Of a stretch of DNA of 64,000 bases, positions 43,695 to 54,200 are shown piece by piece (within the stretch, counting starts at the first letter, position 1; the number at the start of each line of letters is the position of its first letter). Under the pieces are notes generated by a model. It did not search any database, had not been told where the DNA came from, and was given only the letters and a program-made list of their open reading frames with translations. The stretch comes from Psychrobacter immobilis (lineage in GTDB: Bacteria > Pseudomonadota > Gammaproteobacteria > Pseudomonadales > Moraxellaceae). The stretch spans positions 88,068-152,067 of the forward strand of contig NZ_CAJGZN010000008.1 in the NCBI RefSeq assembly GCF_904846235.1, given 5' to 3'. A program made the translations under genes and the position numbers.

Positions 43695-45335
43695 ATGAAC
43701 ACCTTCCCGCTATTTTTTAAATTAGAAGACCGTAAAGTGCTTATCGTGGGCGGCGGCGAAGTGGCACTGCGTAAAGCGGACTTGCTCAGCCGTGCAGGCG
43801 CCTGTATCACTATACTTGCACCCGATATCAGCCACGAGCTACAAGCCTTACTCACTGACAGCAAACATGAATTTATCTATGAGAACTATAATAAAACCTA
43901 TATGTCAGGCGCACGGGTAATCATTGCCGCGACTGACGATGAGACGCTGAACCACCAAATTCATGCAGATGCGACTGAGCTAAACATTCCAGTCAATGTG
44001 GTCGATACCCCGCATTTATGTGACTTTATCTTTCCAGCCATTATCGATCGCAATCCCATTGTGATTGGTATCTCATCAAATGGTAAAGCGCCAGTATTGG
44101 CACGTCTATTACGGGCACGCCTTGAGACATTAATCCCGCAAGGCTATGGAAAATTAGCCAAGCTGGCAGGTGAATTCCGCAGTGAGGTAAAAGCCAAGAT
44201 ACCAACGCTTACTGGCCGTCGTCAGTTTTGGGAGCGCGCATTTGAAGGCCAAGTCAGTCAGCTAATGTTCGCCGGTAATGAAACTGAAGCGACTGCACAA
44301 CTGCAAGCTGATTTGGATAGTACTGCCGCTGCTATCAGTAAGAAAAGCGACGATACAGACTCGGTTAGAGAGTCAGATGCCATCAAGAACGTCGCACCGG
44401 ATGAGTCAGAAAAAAGCTTACCAGCCGTTGGTGAAGTCTACATTGTGGGCGCAGGCCCTGGTGATCCAGAACTTTTAACCTTTAAAGCACTGCGTCTAAT
44501 GCAACAAGCGGACGTGGTGTTTTATGATGCTTTAGTCTCACCGCAGGTCTTAGACTTATGCCGCCGTGATGCTGACAAAGTATTCGTCGGTAAAAAACGC
44601 AGCAATCATACAGTTGCGCAATTAGGCATCAATGAGCTGCTCGTCAATCATGCCAAACAAGGTCGCCGTGTGGTGCGCTTAAAAGGTGGCGATCCATTTA
44701 TCTTTGGACGTGGCGGCGAAGAGATCGAAAGCCTGCGGGCACATAATGTGCCATATCAAGTCGTACCGGGTATCACTGCAGCCAATGCCGCTGCTAGCTA
44801 TGCAGGCATTCCGCTCACTCACCGTGACCATTCACAATCAGTGCGTTTTGTGACAGGATTTTTGAAAGCTGGTGCACCTAACAGTAACTTTAAGAGTTTC
44901 TTAAATACTGATGAGACGGTCGTATTTTATATGGGTCTGCACTCGCTGGCACGTTTGACTGAAGGCTTGGTTGACGCTGGTCGTAGTAGCGAGACGCCGA
45001 TTGCTATCGTCTCTAATGCGAGTATGTCCAATCAGCAAGTATTGACAGGTACGCTTGCAACGATTGTTGCCAAACAAGAACAAGCACAATTGCCAACGCC
45101 TGCCCTTCTCATCATGGGCGACGTGGTCAGCTTGCATCATGATTTGGCTTGGTATAATTTACAAAATCAGCAGCACAGTCAAAACAGCGATGATATAGCT
45201 AAAAATTGGTTGCGTGAAGGCTCAAGAGGTGAAGCAGTAAAACAACCGATAGACCAACAAGCACATGCCCTATCAATGGTCGCAAATCTTGCAACACAGC
45301 AAGGAGATGGTCTGGAGCAATTGATTGTTGACTAG
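43695..45335 (+). CDS. cysG: Siroheme synthase CysG (bifunctional)
   Basis: This 546-residue enzyme makes siroheme from uroporphyrinogen III. The N-terminal domain (about 1-200) is precorrin-2 dehydrogenase/sirohydrochlorin ferrochelatase, with VGGGEVALRKADLL. The C-terminal domain from about 246 is the SAM-dependent methyltransferase (VYIVGAGPGDPELLTFKA, VVRLKGGDPFIFGRGGEE). Compared with the roughly 457-residue enteric CysG it has an acidic, Ser-rich linker at about 205-245 and an extra 40-residue tail. It supplies the siroheme of the CysI encoded upstream. It forms a single transcription unit with its own terminator. Confidence 0.93.
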   Translation: MNTFPLFFKLEDRKVLIVGGGEVALRKADLLSRAGACITILAPDISHELQALLTDSKHEFIYENYNKTYMSGARVIIAATDDETLNHQIHADATELNIPVNVVDTPHLCDFIFPAIIDRNPIVIGISSNGKAPVLARLLRARLETLIPQGYGKLAKLAGEFRSEVKAKIPTLTGRRQFWERAFEGQVSQLMFAGNETEATAQLQADLDSTAAAISKKSDDTDSVRESDAIKNVAPDESEKSLPAVGEVYIVGAGPGDPELLTFKALRLMQQADVVFYDALVSPQVLDLCRRDADKVFVGKKRSNHTVAQLGINELLVNHAKQGRRVVRLKGGDPFIFGRGGEEIESLRAHNVPYQVVPGITAANAAASYAGIPLTHRDHSQSVRFVTGFLKAGAPNSNFKSFLNTDETVVFYMGLHSLARLTEGLVDAGRSSETPIAIVSNASMSNQQVLTGTLATIVAKQEQAQLPTPALLIMGDVVSLHHDLAWYNLQNQQHSQNSDDIAKNWLREGSRGEAVKQPIDQQAHALSMVANLATQQGDGLEQLIVD

Positions 45336-45377
45336 CGCTTACTGCTAACCTGCAAAACGATGAGTCTCAAATAAGAA

Positions 45378-45416
45378 GAAAACCCTACCAGTATATTATT
45401 GGTAGGGTTTTCTTTT
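45378..45416 (+). terminator. Terminator after cysG
   Basis: GAAAACCCTACCA (45378-45390) pairs with TGGTAGGGTTTTC (45400-45412) and is followed by TTTT. Confidence 0.88.
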
Positions 45417-45487
45417 GGCAACAGCGCAAATCTCAACGATTCTTGCTAGAATGAAGACTTTCTACTGCTCATAATCATAGTCTACTT

Positions 45488-47113
45488 ATGCCCATACCTG
45501 ATGCTAGCTTGTCTTCTTCTTTGACCACGCAAATGAAACCTTTGACCATATTGCATACCTCAGACTGGCACTTGGGGCGACGCCTATATGGGCGTCTTCG
45601 CTATGAAGAGTTTGAGTTATTCCTGCATTGGCTACAAGACACCATCAGCGCACAGCAAGTAGATATATTGATCGTCGCAGGTGATATCTTCGATACCATG
45701 ACCCCAAGCAATAAAGCCCAAGCGCTGTATTATGAGTTTTTGGGTAAGGTCTCACGCTCCTGCTGTCAGCATGTGGTTATTGTCGCAGGTAATCATGACT
45801 CACCGACATTTTTAGACGCACCAAGCAATGTGCTTAAGTTTTTGAACGTCCATGTGATTGGCACTGCTTGTAATGACTTGGAAGATGAAGTATTGGTCTT
45901 GGGTGATGACGACAACAACAACCCTCATTGTATTATTGCTGCTGTACCCTATTTGCGCGATCGGGATGTACGTAGCAGTAGCGCTGGCGAGTCCGCAGAT
46001 AGCAAAGACGCCAATGTTATCGCTGGTATTTGCGAGCATTATGACAATGTCGCAGACATTGCGAAGACTAAGCAAGCTGACTTAAACAAAACGCATCAGC
46101 GATATATTCCTATCATCGCCACAGGGCATCTATTCGCGTCTGGTGGCAAAACAACTGAGGATGACGGTGTACGCGAGCTCTATGTCGGCTCACTAGGTAA
46201 AATATCTGCCGATATGTTCAATGATGGCTTTGATTATGTCGCTCTTGGGCATTTGCACGTACCGCAGCGTGTTGGCGGTCGTGAGAGTATTCGCTATTCA
46301 GGCTCACCTATCGCGATGGGTTTCGGAGAGGCCAAACAGCAAAAGCAAGTATTGCTGGTACAGTTTGGTGCCGCAGAGCATTTTGATAACGACATTTTAG
46401 GGTTAAACGTCGCACCTGATAGTATTACTCCTCATGCTATCGATACAGCTGCTGACATTGAAGTCGCCCAAGTGAAAAAATCAGTAGATAAATTAGCAGA
46501 AAAAACCGCTAAAAAAGTGTCTAGTCAGGAACTGCCTTTCATGGATGACTTGTTTGGCTTTGATGAGCCATTAGAAGATGAGGAAGTTAAAAAATCTACT
46601 GTCGTAGAAAATACTCCTATTCAGCCTGAGCAATATAAAAGCATTCGAGAAACTTCTACTGACGCCGTGAATAGCAATAAAATTCTACATCGCGATGACG
46701 CTAATCAGATGCAAGTAGTATCCCTACCCATTCCAAAGTTCCAACAATTGGCGCAAATATCTGGTGACCTAACCACAATTGAACAAACCATTCAAGCGCT
46801 TACACAATCGGACTCTATTTGGCTAGAGATTGTCTATACAGGTGACGAAATCGTCAGTGATTTGCGTGAGCAAGTGCAAGCAATGGTAGAAGGGTTGCCA
46901 TGTGAAGTGCTTAAGATAAAAAACACTCGTACTTATAATAAAGTCCTCAATCAGCAGCAAACATCTGAGAACTTGCAGGACTTAAATGAGATGGAAGTGT
47001 TTGAGCGCTGTTTGACGATCAATGACATACCTGACTCACAAAAAGACTCATTGCGCGATGCCTATGGCCAGATACTTTATAACTTACTTCATGAAGACAA
47101 ACAGGCGGAATGA
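45488..47113 (+). CDS. sbcD: Nuclease SbcCD subunit D
   Basis: This 541-residue metallophosphoesterase-type nuclease has the phosphoesterase motifs in order: HTSDWHLGRRLYG, GDIFDTMTPS, GNHDSP, the GHLFASGG loop and ALGHLHVPQ. With SbcC it forms a Mre11-Rad50-like complex that cuts hairpins and processes double-strand ends. Family length is about 400; an acidic, low-complexity stretch at about 300-420 (around FMDDLFGFDEPLEDEEVKK) accounts for the extra. The start could be the ATG at 45533, nearer the conserved part; neither has a good ribosome binding site. The sbcC gene begins 83 bases downstream. Confidence 0.9.
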   Translation: MPIPDASLSSSLTTQMKPLTILHTSDWHLGRRLYGRLRYEEFELFLHWLQDTISAQQVDILIVAGDIFDTMTPSNKAQALYYEFLGKVSRSCCQHVVIVAGNHDSPTFLDAPSNVLKFLNVHVIGTACNDLEDEVLVLGDDDNNNPHCIIAAVPYLRDRDVRSSSAGESADSKDANVIAGICEHYDNVADIAKTKQADLNKTHQRYIPIIATGHLFASGGKTTEDDGVRELYVGSLGKISADMFNDGFDYVALGHLHVPQRVGGRESIRYSGSPIAMGFGEAKQQKQVLLVQFGAAEHFDNDILGLNVAPDSITPHAIDTAADIEVAQVKKSVDKLAEKTAKKVSSQELPFMDDLFGFDEPLEDEEVKKSTVVENTPIQPEQYKSIRETSTDAVNSNKILHRDDANQMQVVSLPIPKFQQLAQISGDLTTIEQTIQALTQSDSIWLEIVYTGDEIVSDLREQVQAMVEGLPCEVLKIKNTRTYNKVLNQQQTSENLQDLNEMEVFERCLTINDIPDSQKDSLRDAYGQILYNLLHEDKQAE

Positions 47114-47196
47114 TATAAGCGACATATCATGACCACACTTCCTTATCTTCCTCAATTTTTCGCAGTTGCGGCTATTACTAATATTAAGACTTATCC

Positions 47197-50100
47197 ATGC
47201 GCCTAATCGAACTCAGACTAAAAAACCTCAACTCCCTAAAAGGCGAATGGCATATTGATTTTGCTGATACTGCCTTTACCAATGAAGGTATCTTTGCTAT
47301 CACTGGGCAAACAGGTGCTGGCAAGACCACCATATTGGATGCTATTTGCTTAGCGCTATATGGTGAGACGCCAAGGATTAATAGTATCAGTAAGAGCAGT
47401 AATGAGGTGATGACGCGGCAGACGGCAGAGTGTTTCGCTGAAGTAGTGATTGACTTAAATGGTGAGCAGTATCGCTGCCGCTGGGGCCAGCGCCGTGCTT
47501 ACAATAAAGCAGATGGCAATCTGCAAGATGCGACTCATGAAATCGCTAAGATAAACGTTGATGACTCGTCAAAAGAGGATGAGCTGTTAGAGAGTACCTT
47601 AAAGCATACCAAAAACAAGATCATTGAACTGACTCGGATGGATTTTCAACAGTTCACTCGCTCTATATTGCTAGCTCAGGGCAGTTTTTCAGCATTTCTA
47701 AAGGCAAAGGCTGATGAACGCGCAGATATTTTAGAGAAAATCACTGGCACTGATATTTACGCTACCATCTCAACACAGGTTCATGATAAGAAACGTACCG
47801 AGGAAGAAATTCTTAATAAGCTGCAATACGGTTTAGACGGGTTGATGCTTTTAAATACCGATGAAGAAAGTCAGTTAAAATCGGACTTGCAGTCATATCA
47901 AAGTGCTCAAAGTGAACAGCAGCAGACCATTCAAGATTTGGCCGAAAAGATAAAGTGGCTAGATAGCATCACAGAATCAAAAGAAAAACTGAATACTTAT
48001 CAAAATGATCTAGCGCAGGCTCAGCAGGCTCAGCAAGACTTCATCCCTAGTGCCAAACGCTTAATCGCTGCTAATAAAGCGTTGGAGATTGATAGTCAGT
48101 TTGGTGAGTTATCATCTACCCGCAAGCACGTTAACGAATTAAGCCGAGAAAAAGCGCAGCTCGAATATGACTTACCTAAGCAGCAAGCACTCACAAAAAG
48201 CGCTCGCACACAGCTAGAGAAGCAACTAACACAGCGTCAAGATGCAGAAAACACAATGCAAATTGCACGGCCTAAAATTCAGAAAGCACGTGACCTCGAC
48301 AACGAGATTGACCAGCAACGTCGCGCTTTAAACGATACACGTGTCAGACATGATACACTTCAGGCAGACGCTGAGCAACTGCTTGAAAATATTGCCGCGC
48401 AAAAAAGCATTGCCATAGATAAAGAAAACCAAAGCGCGCAATTGACCGAAAAACTTACCGGTACGGATAATTTAAGCTATTTAGACGGCGATATTGCCAT
48501 TTTTGATGAAAAGTGCAGTCGCCTAAAAGCGGTAATACATCAAAATTCAGTGCTTTCGCAAGACAAGATACGCCAAACACGTGAATTAGAAGAATACAAA
48601 ACCGCATTGGTAGTACAACAGCAACGCCAACAAGCACAAAGTGATAAAAATGAAGTCACCCAAAAGCAATTAATCGCACTAAAAAAAGCACAAAGCGAGC
48701 TGATTCAAGCGCAATCGGTCACACAGATGCGTGAGACACAAGAGCAGATAGACAGCACTAGCCAGCAGCTCGATCAGCTGCGCTTTCATGACCAGCAGCG
48801 CCGTGACCTTAACGCACAAGTGATACAAATCACCAGTCACATCGAGCAGCTAGAGAGTGAAATCAATGGCTATGAAAAGTTGATTACAACGAAAAAAGCA
48901 AGCCTCAAAAGTACGCAAGAAAAGCACCAAGACAAATTGAATCAGCTACAACTACAACAAAAGGTTGCGGCGCTAGAGAACTATATTGCCGATTTACAAG
49001 ACGGTACACCTTGTCCTCTATGCGGTGCGCTTGAGCACCCTTACGCTCAAAATCACCCGCACCTTTTACCCGATGACGAAAACTCCCAATTAGCGCAGTA
49101 TATTAGTGTTTTAGATGAACAAATTACCGAGCTGAATAAAAGCATCACTGCCCAGCAGATTGAGCAGGCAAGTAAACAAAGTACGCTTGCGAGTAAAAAA
49201 AATCAGCAAGCTGAACTCACTGCGCAAATACAGCAGCATGATACCGCCATAACAGAACTGCTGTATGTCATCAGCCAGCAGATGAATGATGAAAACTTAG
49301 CTGACAGTACTATTGCCAACTTGATACAACCGTTACTGGCGTTGGGTAGTGATAACGATATCTTGCCAGTGCTTACCGCCAGCAAAAAAAAATTAGCGAT
49401 ATATAAAGACCGTATCAAAGATTCGTTAGCACTCTACGACAGACTTCTTGAAGATATGAGCCGTTTGCGTAAGACGCTAGAGACGGCGTCACAAGACCAG
49501 CAAGTACTAGCAAATGATATCACTGAGCAGAGATACAAAATCACCATTACCGAAAGTAATATAACGAGTATTGATAATAAAATCACAGAGAACTTTGCTG
49601 AACTACAAACGCTCATTACCGCCATTTTGCAGCGTATTGACCCTTATGCTGCCAGTAGCTATCCGACAGAGGCGCTGAGCACCTTGCAACGTGCGCCCGA
49701 GAACCTACAGTTGTTATCGGCTAGCATTAAACAGCAAAAAATTCTGAGCAATGCAGATTATGATAGTTATCTTGAAGAACTACGTCAGCAGCGCCGCGCC
49801 CTCGTACAGCTAAAAGACGCTTTCGCTGAAGATAAGGACAAACAGCAGACAATACAGAGCGACCTTGAACGCATAAAAGCATATATTGAGAATAAAGAAG
49901 CACAGCTAAAAAAAGATACCGATTCGCTTAACAGTCTAATGCAAGCGAAGAATAAACAAATAGCTGCACTAACCCAGTTTCAAGACGAACGCGCAGAGGT
50001 TTTTGAGGCGGCCGACCTAGAAGCAGCTGAGCGTACGCTTAGAGACACTCTAGAGCAAGCACAAGAGGCGCACAGTGTTGCCCAACGACAACTGGATAAA

Positions 50101-51087
50101 GAGACGTATAATTTGCAACAGCTCATAAAGCAGCAAGAAAACTTAGCCAATCGTATCGAAGCAGCTACGCAAACCTTAGAAACGCAACATACTGCATTTA
50201 ATAACACACTTGCCACCTCTAGCTTTGATACGGAAGCAGAATTTTTGGCGGCGCACCTGCCCATAGATGAGCGTAACGCACTTAGACAGCAGCAACAGCA
50301 TATCGATTATGCCCTAAAGCAAGCGCAATCTTTATTGGATGCAACACAAAAAACACTTGCAGATAAACAAGCCAATCCGCTGACAGTAGACGATAGAGAA
50401 ACGCTTACCCAACAGCAATCACAAGCCCAAGATGAATTTAACAAACGAATTGAGTCAATCGGTGCAATCAGTCAGCGTCTAAAGGACAATGAAGACAAAA
50501 AAACCACCCAACAGGCACAGCTTGATGCTATCACTGCTCAAAAGGACAAACTGCAAGTTTGGCAACAATTGCATAAATTGATTGGTTCATCTGATGGCAA
50601 AAAGTTCCGTACTTTTGCTCAAGGGCTAACCTTTGACCTTATGGTCACTCACGCCAATACGCAGCTGCAAAAAATGAGCGATCGCTATTTGCTGGCCCGT
50701 GATGATAATAGTCCACTTGAGCTGAATGTCATTGATAATTATCAGGGCGGTGAAATTCGCAGCACTAAAAACCTCTCAGGCGGCGAAGGTTTTATCATTA
50801 GCCTAGCATTAGCACTAGGGCTATCACAGATGGCCAGCCAAAATATACGTGTGGATTCGCTATTTTTGGATGAAGGGTTTGGTACGTTGGATGAGGAATC
50901 TTTAGACATTGCACTTGATACGCTGACCAATCTACAGCAAGAAGGCAAACTAATCGGGGTGATATCCCATGTTCAGGCGCTAAAAGATCGCATTTTAACC
51001 CAGATTAAAGTCGAGAAGCTCTCGGGCGGATTTAGCCGAATTAGTGGCCAAGGGTGTCATAAAGTCGTCAGTGAAAAAATATCATAA
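47197..51087 (+). CDS. sbcC: Nuclease SbcCD subunit C (SMC-like ATPase)
   Basis: This 1296-residue protein has the Rad50/SbcC arrangement. The N-terminal Walker A is GQTGAGKTTILDAI, then a very long Gln- and Glu-rich coiled coil interrupted by the zinc hook CPLC (Cys606 and Cys609), a second coiled coil, and the C-terminal signature LSGGEGFIISLALALGL with Walker B LFLDEGFGTLD. It is longer than enteric SbcC (about 1048), mostly through longer coils. It supplies ATP-driven DNA tethering and gating for SbcD. The partner gene lies directly upstream on the same strand. Confidence 0.94.
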   Translation: MRLIELRLKNLNSLKGEWHIDFADTAFTNEGIFAITGQTGAGKTTILDAICLALYGETPRINSISKSSNEVMTRQTAECFAEVVIDLNGEQYRCRWGQRRAYNKADGNLQDATHEIAKINVDDSSKEDELLESTLKHTKNKIIELTRMDFQQFTRSILLAQGSFSAFLKAKADERADILEKITGTDIYATISTQVHDKKRTEEEILNKLQYGLDGLMLLNTDEESQLKSDLQSYQSAQSEQQQTIQDLAEKIKWLDSITESKEKLNTYQNDLAQAQQAQQDFIPSAKRLIAANKALEIDSQFGELSSTRKHVNELSREKAQLEYDLPKQQALTKSARTQLEKQLTQRQDAENTMQIARPKIQKARDLDNEIDQQRRALNDTRVRHDTLQADAEQLLENIAAQKSIAIDKENQSAQLTEKLTGTDNLSYLDGDIAIFDEKCSRLKAVIHQNSVLSQDKIRQTRELEEYKTALVVQQQRQQAQSDKNEVTQKQLIALKKAQSELIQAQSVTQMRETQEQIDSTSQQLDQLRFHDQQRRDLNAQVIQITSHIEQLESEINGYEKLITTKKASLKSTQEKHQDKLNQLQLQQKVAALENYIADLQDGTPCPLCGALEHPYAQNHPHLLPDDENSQLAQYISVLDEQITELNKSITAQQIEQASKQSTLASKKNQQAELTAQIQQHDTAITELLYVISQQMNDENLADSTIANLIQPLLALGSDNDILPVLTASKKKLAIYKDRIKDSLALYDRLLEDMSRLRKTLETASQDQQVLANDITEQRYKITITESNITSIDNKITENFAELQTLITAILQRIDPYAASSYPTEALSTLQRAPENLQLLSASIKQQKILSNADYDSYLEELRQQRRALVQLKDAFAEDKDKQQTIQSDLERIKAYIENKEAQLKKDTDSLNSLMQAKNKQIAALTQFQDERAEVFEAADLEAAERTLRDTLEQAQEAHSVAQRQLDKETYNLQQLIKQQENLANRIEAATQTLETQHTAFNNTLATSSFDTEAEFLAAHLPIDERNALRQQQQHIDYALKQAQSLLDATQKTLADKQANPLTVDDRETLTQQQSQAQDEFNKRIESIGAISQRLKDNEDKKTTQQAQLDAITAQKDKLQVWQQLHKLIGSSDGKKFRTFAQGLTFDLMVTHANTQLQKMSDRYLLARDDNSPLELNVIDNYQGGEIRSTKNLSGGEGFIISLALALGLSQMASQNIRVDSLFLDEGFGTLDEESLDIALDTLTNLQQEGKLIGVISHVQALKDRILTQIKVEKLSGGFSRISGQGCHKVVSEKIS

Positions 51088-51141
51088 GTTAGGTTAATCA
51101 CTTTACTACTTAATACTTTTAAACCTTTTCTTTTAGGCAAT

Positions 51142-51178
51142 AAAAAACCACCGAACATTAAGGACGGTGGTTTTTTTT
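51142..51178. terminator. Bidirectional terminator between sbcC and the glutamate dehydrogenase gene
   Basis: AAAAAACCACCG (51142-51153) pairs with CGGTGG and T8 (51165-51178). The flanking genes converge here. Confidence 0.9.
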
Positions 51179-51206
51179 GAGACAGTTTGGGAGTGATATT
51201 ACTTCA

Positions 51207-54200
51207 TTACTTAGTAACTAAACCACTAAGCTCACTCATCAATACGGACAACGTTGAAAGACCGATTTGACCTTCTTCATCGTTGCTATGCAGCTCATCC
51301 AACTTATTCATCTCTGTAGTGACTGCAGCAAGCTGATCGACGTGTCTTGCTCTCCATTCACTAAATGCTTGCTTAGCATCTGGTTTTGAGAGTACCGCAT
51401 CCATCAATAGACGCAAGCTGCGTGACAGCTCGTTCACTAACGCATGGCGAGCACGGCGATCCCAATAATCTTGCTGTGGTAGGCTGGCAATATTTTCCAT
51501 CATCCAGTCTAACTGCAACACTTGGTAGGCTTCAAAGTATAAAGTTGCAATCTCATCGACAGGACGCTCGTATTGCTCAGCAAGCAATGCAGCATCAAGC
51601 GCATCGACATGGTACGGTAGCATCGCAAATAGCGTAGCGTCATTATCAGACAGATCCTTTTGCATCAAGCGCTTGGTGTCTTCTTGCAGATATTGAGCAA
51701 ACTGCTGCTCGATAAAACCACTTGGCTTAGTCAATTTTTCAACGCTTTCACTGAAGCGGCTAATCATATCAGCGACTTGCAGATTTTGACCGAAGGCATT
51801 GATGAACCAGACCACACCGCGCTCAAGTGAATCACGTAGACGTAGCTCAAGGTTCAGCAGTAACGTCGCCTCAACTTGATTGTCTAGGGATTCAAGTGCT
51901 TTCCAAGCGCGCGATACATTGAATACATCACGGCTAATCGCATAACCACGTACGATAGTGGCTAGTGATTGATCGGTTTCCTCAAAGAGACGGAATAGCG
52001 CTTCAATGCCTAAACGGTTGACCACACTGTTGGTCAAGTAAGTACTGATAATCTCGCGATGCAAACGGTGTTCAGTCATCTCATCAAAGAAGCGTGACGC
52101 AAGCTCATCTGGGAAGTACTTACGTAGCTCATTGATAAAGTACGGATCATCTGGTAAATCAGATAAGAGTAGATTGTCATAAACCCACATCTTGCCATAG
52201 GCCAAGACAACTGCCAGTTCAGGATTGGTCAGACCAGTATCCGCTTTTTGACGCTTCGCAATCTCTTCATCTGATGGTAGATACTCAATCGCACGATCCA
52301 GACGCCCTTCACTCTCTAGCATCTGAATAAAGCGCTGATGATCGCTCAGGTTTGCTGCGGCACGGATATGGCTCAGCTCAATCGCTTGTGGTTGCAAGTA
52401 GTTTTGACGTAATACCAGTTCTGCTACGGTGTCAGTCATACTCTCAAGCAGCTCATTACGTTGCTTGAGTGTCATGTCGCCTTGCTCGACCACTTTGCCA
52501 AGTAGAATTTTGATATTGACTTCATGATCCGAACAGTTAACACCGCCTGAGTTGTCGATTGCATCTGTATAGATACGTCCGCCCGTTTGAGCGTACTCGA
52601 TACGACCTTGCTGAGTTAGACCTAAGTTACCACCTTCACCAACGACGGCTGCACGTAGCTCATTACCATCGATACGTAGCGAATCATTCGCACGGTCGCC
52701 CACGTCAGCATGCGTTTCGTTTGCACTTTTGACATAAGTACCGATACCACCATTCCAGATAAGATCGACAGGTGCTCGTAGTAACGCACTGATCAAATCG
52801 TTTGGTGCAAGGCTGTCTTCACTGATATCGAAGAGCGACTTCATCTCAGGACTGATAGCGATAGTTTTGTCTTGGCGTGAGAATATACCACCACCTTGAC
52901 TGATTAATGATGCTTCATAATCTGCCCATGATGAGCGTGGCAATTCAAACAAGCGTGCACGCTCAGCGTATGAGGCGGCCGTATCTGGATTAGGATCAAT
53001 AAAGATATGTAAATGGTTGAAGGCAGCAACTAGTTTAGTATGCGCTGATAGCAACATGCCATTACCGAATACATCACCACTCATGTCACCAATACCGACA
53101 ACCGTAAAGTCATCACGGTTTTGGATGTCCATACCGCGCATACGGAAGTGACGTTTGACCGACTCCCATCCACCGCGAGCTGTGATACCCATTGCTTTAT
53201 GGTCATACCCTACTGAGCCACCTGATGCAAAGGCATCATCTAGCCAGAAGTTGTACTCTGCTGCTAACGCGTTGGCTATGTCAGAGAAGGTAGCTGTACC
53301 TTTGTCTGCTGCGACAACCAAGTACGGGTCGTCCTCATCATGGCGTACCGTGTTGGCTGGCGGGACAATGTTACCATCTACAATATTGTCTGTGACATCA
53401 AGCATGCCGCGTAAGAATGTTTGATAGCAAGCGATACCTTCTGCTTGGAACGCCTCACGACCATCAGCCATGCTCTTGGTTTTTACAATAAATCCGCCTT
53501 TAGAGCCTACAGGGACGATTACTGCGTTTTTGACCATCTGTGCTTTGACAAGGCCAAGTACTTCAGTACGGAAATCTTCCATACGATCTGACCAGCGCAG
53601 ACCACCACGAGCGACTTTGCCGCCACGTAAATGTACAGCTTCGACGCGTGGTGAATACACAAATATCTCAAACATTGGCTTTGGTTTAGGCAAGTTTGGA
53701 ATGTCTGCTGCCAAGAACTTAAATGACAGACGATCTTTGCGCTGACCATCACTATCGACTTGATAGAAGTTGGTACGTACCATCGCATTGATCAAATCTA
53801 AGTACCAGCGCAAGATACGATCTTCGTCTAGGCTATCAACATCTGCTAACGCCGCTGTGATTTGCTCTTGAATGGTAGCAGCCTTTTCTTGACGCGTATC
53901 GAGGCTATACTTAGGATTCATACGTGCATCAAACAAACTACCTAACGCGACACTGATATCACTGTTTTTGACCACAGTTTGCTGAATATAAGCACTCGAG
54001 AATGGCGCACGTGCTTGCAGCATGTAGCGAGACAATGCACGCAATACGACGACATCATAAGTATCGAGCTTGGTCGTTAGTACCAATTCATTGAATGAAT
54101 CGCTTTCAACGCGACCTGCCCAGATTTGCTTGAGACTGTCTTCGAACTGACCACGAACGACTTGCATATTGACCGTATCGACATGCTCTAAGGTCAGCTC

